Positions 61,322 to 62,850 of a DNA stretch of 62,850 nucleotides are shown in pieces. The notes beneath the pieces are model-generated. The model had not been told where the DNA came from. It searched no databases and worked only from the letters and a program-made list of their open reading frames with translations. The position numbers and the translations under genes are program-made. The stretch is from SIG603 sp964369415 (GTDB taxonomy: Bacteria > Bacillota > Clostridia > Oscillospirales > Acutalibacteraceae). Within the stretch, counting starts at the first letter, position 1. Each line of letters opens with the position of its first letter. Location of the stretch: positions 1 to 62,850 of the forward strand of contig CAYJFP010000011.1 in NCBI GenBank assembly GCA_964369415.1. The letters are read 5' to 3'.

Positions 61322-61956
61322 TAATTGCGGCGGGACCAGTAGAGAGCAAAAAGATTTTTGACGAGTTTAATCCTACTGATTACTATGTCATTTGTGCCGA
61401 TGCTGGATATGAGACTGCAATCAAATATAATATAAAACCTGATTGTATAGTGGGTGACTTCGATTCTGCGAAAACTATGCCGAGCGCTACAAAATACAAT
61501 GTAAAAAAACTACCAGTCGAAAAAGACTATACTGATACAATGTATGCTGCCGTGGTAGGATATAAAATGGGTTGCCGTGACTTTATAATAGTTGGCGGAA
61601 TCGGCGGAAAAAGACTAGACCATATGTTTGCAAATTACAATGTAATGCTTTATTTAGCAAGAAGCGGATGCACGGTTTTGATGGCAGATAATACAGTTAA
61701 AATGTTTTTGCTAGCAGGCAGAAGGCTTAGAATAAACAATCAAAAAGGCGCCGGCGTATCCGTGTTTCCTTTTGGCTTGAGCTCGTGTAATCTTACATAT
61801 AAAGGTCTTAAATATCCTCTTCAAGGAGAAGATTTAGTGATTGGCGATACGCTTATGGGCGTAAGCAACGAGGTGACCGAAGCAAATGCAGAAATCATGG
61901 TACATGCGGGCTATGCGCTTGTAATGTTATACCCAGTAAACGATACAAAATCGTAA
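61297..61956 (+). CDS. thiN: Thiamine pyrophosphokinase
   Basis: A 219-residue enzyme transferring pyrophosphate from ATP to thiamine. Marks: CADAGYETAIKYNIKPDCIVGDFDS, KDYTDTMYAA, VGGIGGKRLDHMFANYNV and a C-terminal GVSNEVT. GTG 61297 is kept as the start. ATG 61318, which makes an ATGA overlap with the rsgA stop and begins MIIAAGP, is equally possible. Confidence 0.94.
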   Translation: MEEAKKCMIIAAGPVESKKIFDEFNPTDYYVICADAGYETAIKYNIKPDCIVGDFDSAKTMPSATKYNVKKLPVEKDYTDTMYAAVVGYKMGCRDFIIVGGIGGKRLDHMFANYNVMLYLARSGCTVLMADNTVKMFLLAGRRLRINNQKGAGVSVFPFGLSSCNLTYKGLKYPLQGEDLVIGDTLMGVSNEVTEANAEIMVHAGYALVMLYPVNDTKS

Positions 61957-61960
61957 CAAA

Positions 61961-62008
61961 AAAATCACCTTAGCATAGTATGTTATATACTTAAGCGGAG
62001 GTGATTTT
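61961..62008 (+). promoter_or_regulatory. Hairpin sequestering the ribosome binding site of the Cys-rich peptide gene
   Basis: AAAATCACCT (61961-61970) pairs perfectly with AGGTGATTTT (61999-62008), burying most of the GGAGGTGATT Shine-Dalgarno of the next gene. An inner stem AGTAT/ATACT can stack above it. The hairpin also ends in a T-rich stretch and might act as a weak terminator for thiN. Confidence 0.6.
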
Positions 62009-62179
62009 GTGTTTAATAAATGTATGAGACCTTGCAAAAAATACTGTAGACCCTTTGGAAAATTTGCGTTTGCCTTTGGTTTAGGGCTTACACTTTCATT
62101 TTTTTGCCCATATGGTCTTATAATGTTTTTATCGGCAGTCATCATCTGTGCCTTAGGTATTTTAGTCTTAAGATGCTAA
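62009..62179 (+). CDS. Small Cys-rich membrane peptide upstream of spoVM
   Basis: A 56-residue peptide from GTG 62009 behind a near-perfect GCGGAGGTGATT. Six cysteines occur (residues 5, 9, 13, 33, 47, 56). A basic N-terminus (MRPCKKYCRPFGKF) precedes two hydrophobic stretches (about 18-32 and 36-54). I recognise no family. The strong ribosome site, the overlapping regulatory hairpin and the tight spacing to spoVM support a real gene, perhaps a sporulation membrane peptide. Confidence 0.7.
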   Translation: MFNKCMRPCKKYCRPFGKFAFAFGLGLTLSFFCPYGLIMFLSAVIICALGILVLRC

Positions 62180-62194
62180 AGGTAGGTGACAAAA

Positions 62195-62281
62195 ATGAAA
62201 GTGGTTATAGTAAAAGCTAAAGGTATTTGGGGTTACATATTAAGAAAAAAATTTAAGATAAAGAAAATTAATGATACATAA
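62195..62281 (+). CDS. spoVM: Stage V sporulation protein SpoVM
   Basis: A 28-residue peptide, MKVVIVKAKGIWGYILRKKF plus IKKINDT. It has the SpoVM pattern: a beta-like KVVIVK start, a short loop, then a basic amphipathic helix. SpoVM marks the forespore membrane by sensing convex curvature and anchors the SpoIVA coat base. Genomic place agrees, since spoVM follows the rsgA-thiN block in many Firmicutes. The ribosome site is AAAGGTAGGTGA. Confidence 0.82.
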   Translation: MKVVIVKAKGIWGYILRKKFKIKKINDT

Positions 62282-62319
62282 GTTAAATTTAAAAGCTGTT
62301 AAAATCCATAAAAAAACAA

Positions 62320-62353
62320 ATTGTCACTATCAAAAATTGGTAGTGACAATTTT
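62320..62353. terminator. Bidirectional terminator after spoVM
   Basis: The stem ATTGTCACTA/TAGTGACAAT (loop about 12 nt) is followed by TTTT on the plus side and by TTGTTTTTTT on the minus side. It serves spoVM and the convergent methyltransferase. Confidence 0.85.
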
Positions 62354-62466
62354 ACTTTGAGGAATTATGAACATAACCTCCCTTTGGGAGATTGACTAAT
62401 GGCTAAGGGTGAATGGTGAAAGACTATTCAAATAATTTACATGATATAGTACCTAAAAATATTAAC

Positions 62467-62850
62467 TTATTTCTTAAGTTCCCAGAACATAAAGATAGGT
62501 ATTTTTTTCATCCAAGCAATATTATCACTTACTTTTGCTTGTTCATCAGTGGGAACTGGTTCATGTAAGTCAGTAATTGTTAATCCACATTTTATAAACA
62601 TTTTAACGTAATCTTGAATAGTTCGGTGTCTCCATACTACTTCTACAGTTCCACTGTGAAGTGGAGCTATCCATTCAGTTGGGTGATAATAATTAGTTAC
62701 AACTACTTCTTTATCAATTCCCTTTTTTTGACGTCCAATACCGCCACTTGAATGAAAACACGGGTGACATACACTTGCAAACAGCTTTCCGTCATGTTTT
62801 AATACCCTTACTATTTCTTTTATAGTTCCCTCAAAATCTTCGCAATCCAT
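62467..62850 (-). CDS. Class I SAM-dependent methyltransferase, C-terminal part (runs off the window)
   Basis: At least 127 residues of a methyltransferase of the Methyltransf_11 type. The late core motif EIVRVLKHDGKLFASVCHPC is visible, followed by a WRHRTIQDYVKMFIKCGL helix typical of the C-terminal lid. The SAM-binding glycine motif lies beyond the window edge, so the Met at 62850 is not the start. The substrate is unknown. It is convergent with the spoVM operon. Confidence 0.85.
   Translation of the reverse strand: MDCEDFEGTIKEIVRVLKHDGKLFASVCHPCFHSSGGIGRQKKGIDKEVVVTNYYHPTEWIAPLHSGTVEVVWRHRTIQDYVKMFIKCGLTITDLHEPVPTDEQAKVSDNIAWMKKIPIFMFWELKK

Noticed and set aside
62370..62466. Remnant coding sequence or repeat between spoVM terminator and the methyltransferase
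   Set aside because: Only a weak CTCCC/GGGAG hairpin is visible; no reading frame or repeat copy elsewhere in the window supports a feature.

Overview
The window is low-GC DNA with tightly packed operons, AGGAGG-type ribosome binding sites, many TTG/GTG starts and sigma-A-like promoters. Gene content points to an anaerobic member of the Clostridia (Bacillota): type III glutamine synthetase, LL-diaminopimelate aminotransferase, [FeFe]-hydrogenase maturases HydE and HydG, RemA, a PrkC/PP2C pair, and genes from the endospore programme (BofA, a GerW/YtfJ protein, a DacF-type carboxypeptidase and SpoVM). No species can be named from the sequence alone. I see no rRNA, tRNA, CRISPR array, insertion sequence or prophage.

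Layout. 1-2.3 kb: an AraC regulator divergent from a GH4 alpha-galactosidase-type enzyme. 2.3-11.2 kb (minus strand): one probable operon from a strong promoter at 11.18 kb, encoding an O-antigen-ligase-like polymerase, a ferredoxin-like aldo/keto reductase, MurD, RNase R, a 58-residue BofA protein and NagA, closed by a two-way terminator. 11.2-14.6 kb: a fusion of a sugar-isomerase-type TIM barrel with an acyl-CoA synthetase, then a DM13-domain lipoprotein. 14.6-18.9 kb: glnN divergent from dapF-dapL. 18.9-22.8 kb: a candidate small RNA, an attenuator-like leader, a TM1266-family regulator, hydE, hydG and a flavin reductase-rubredoxin fusion. 22.9-23.8 kb: a solute-binding lipoprotein whose two lobes are in swapped order.

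24.0-42.9 kb is the centrepiece, a complete type IV pilus locus: pilB (with an N-terminal MshEN domain predicted to bind c-di-GMP), pilT, pilC, the major pilin, prepilin peptidase, a PilM-PilN fusion, PilO, four minor-pilin-like proteins (one a 774-residue PilX/GspK-like protein lacking Glu5), and an 1890-residue exported protein with three internal repeats of one fold plus Ig-like domains. The minor pilins and the giant protein probably form a tip complex. This is the best candidate in the window for an under-described system.

43-62.3 kb is a conserved housekeeping block: an XRE regulator, rpmB, a site-2 protease, scpAB, a DUF2953 protein, ytfJ, dacF, rluB, then yicC-remA-gmk-rpoZ-priA-def-fmt-rsmB-rlmN-PP2C-prkC-rsgA-thiN. 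It ends with two genes too short for ordinary ORF calling: a Cys-rich membrane peptide whose ribosome binding site is sequestered in a hairpin, and spoVM. The window closes inside a convergent methyltransferase gene.
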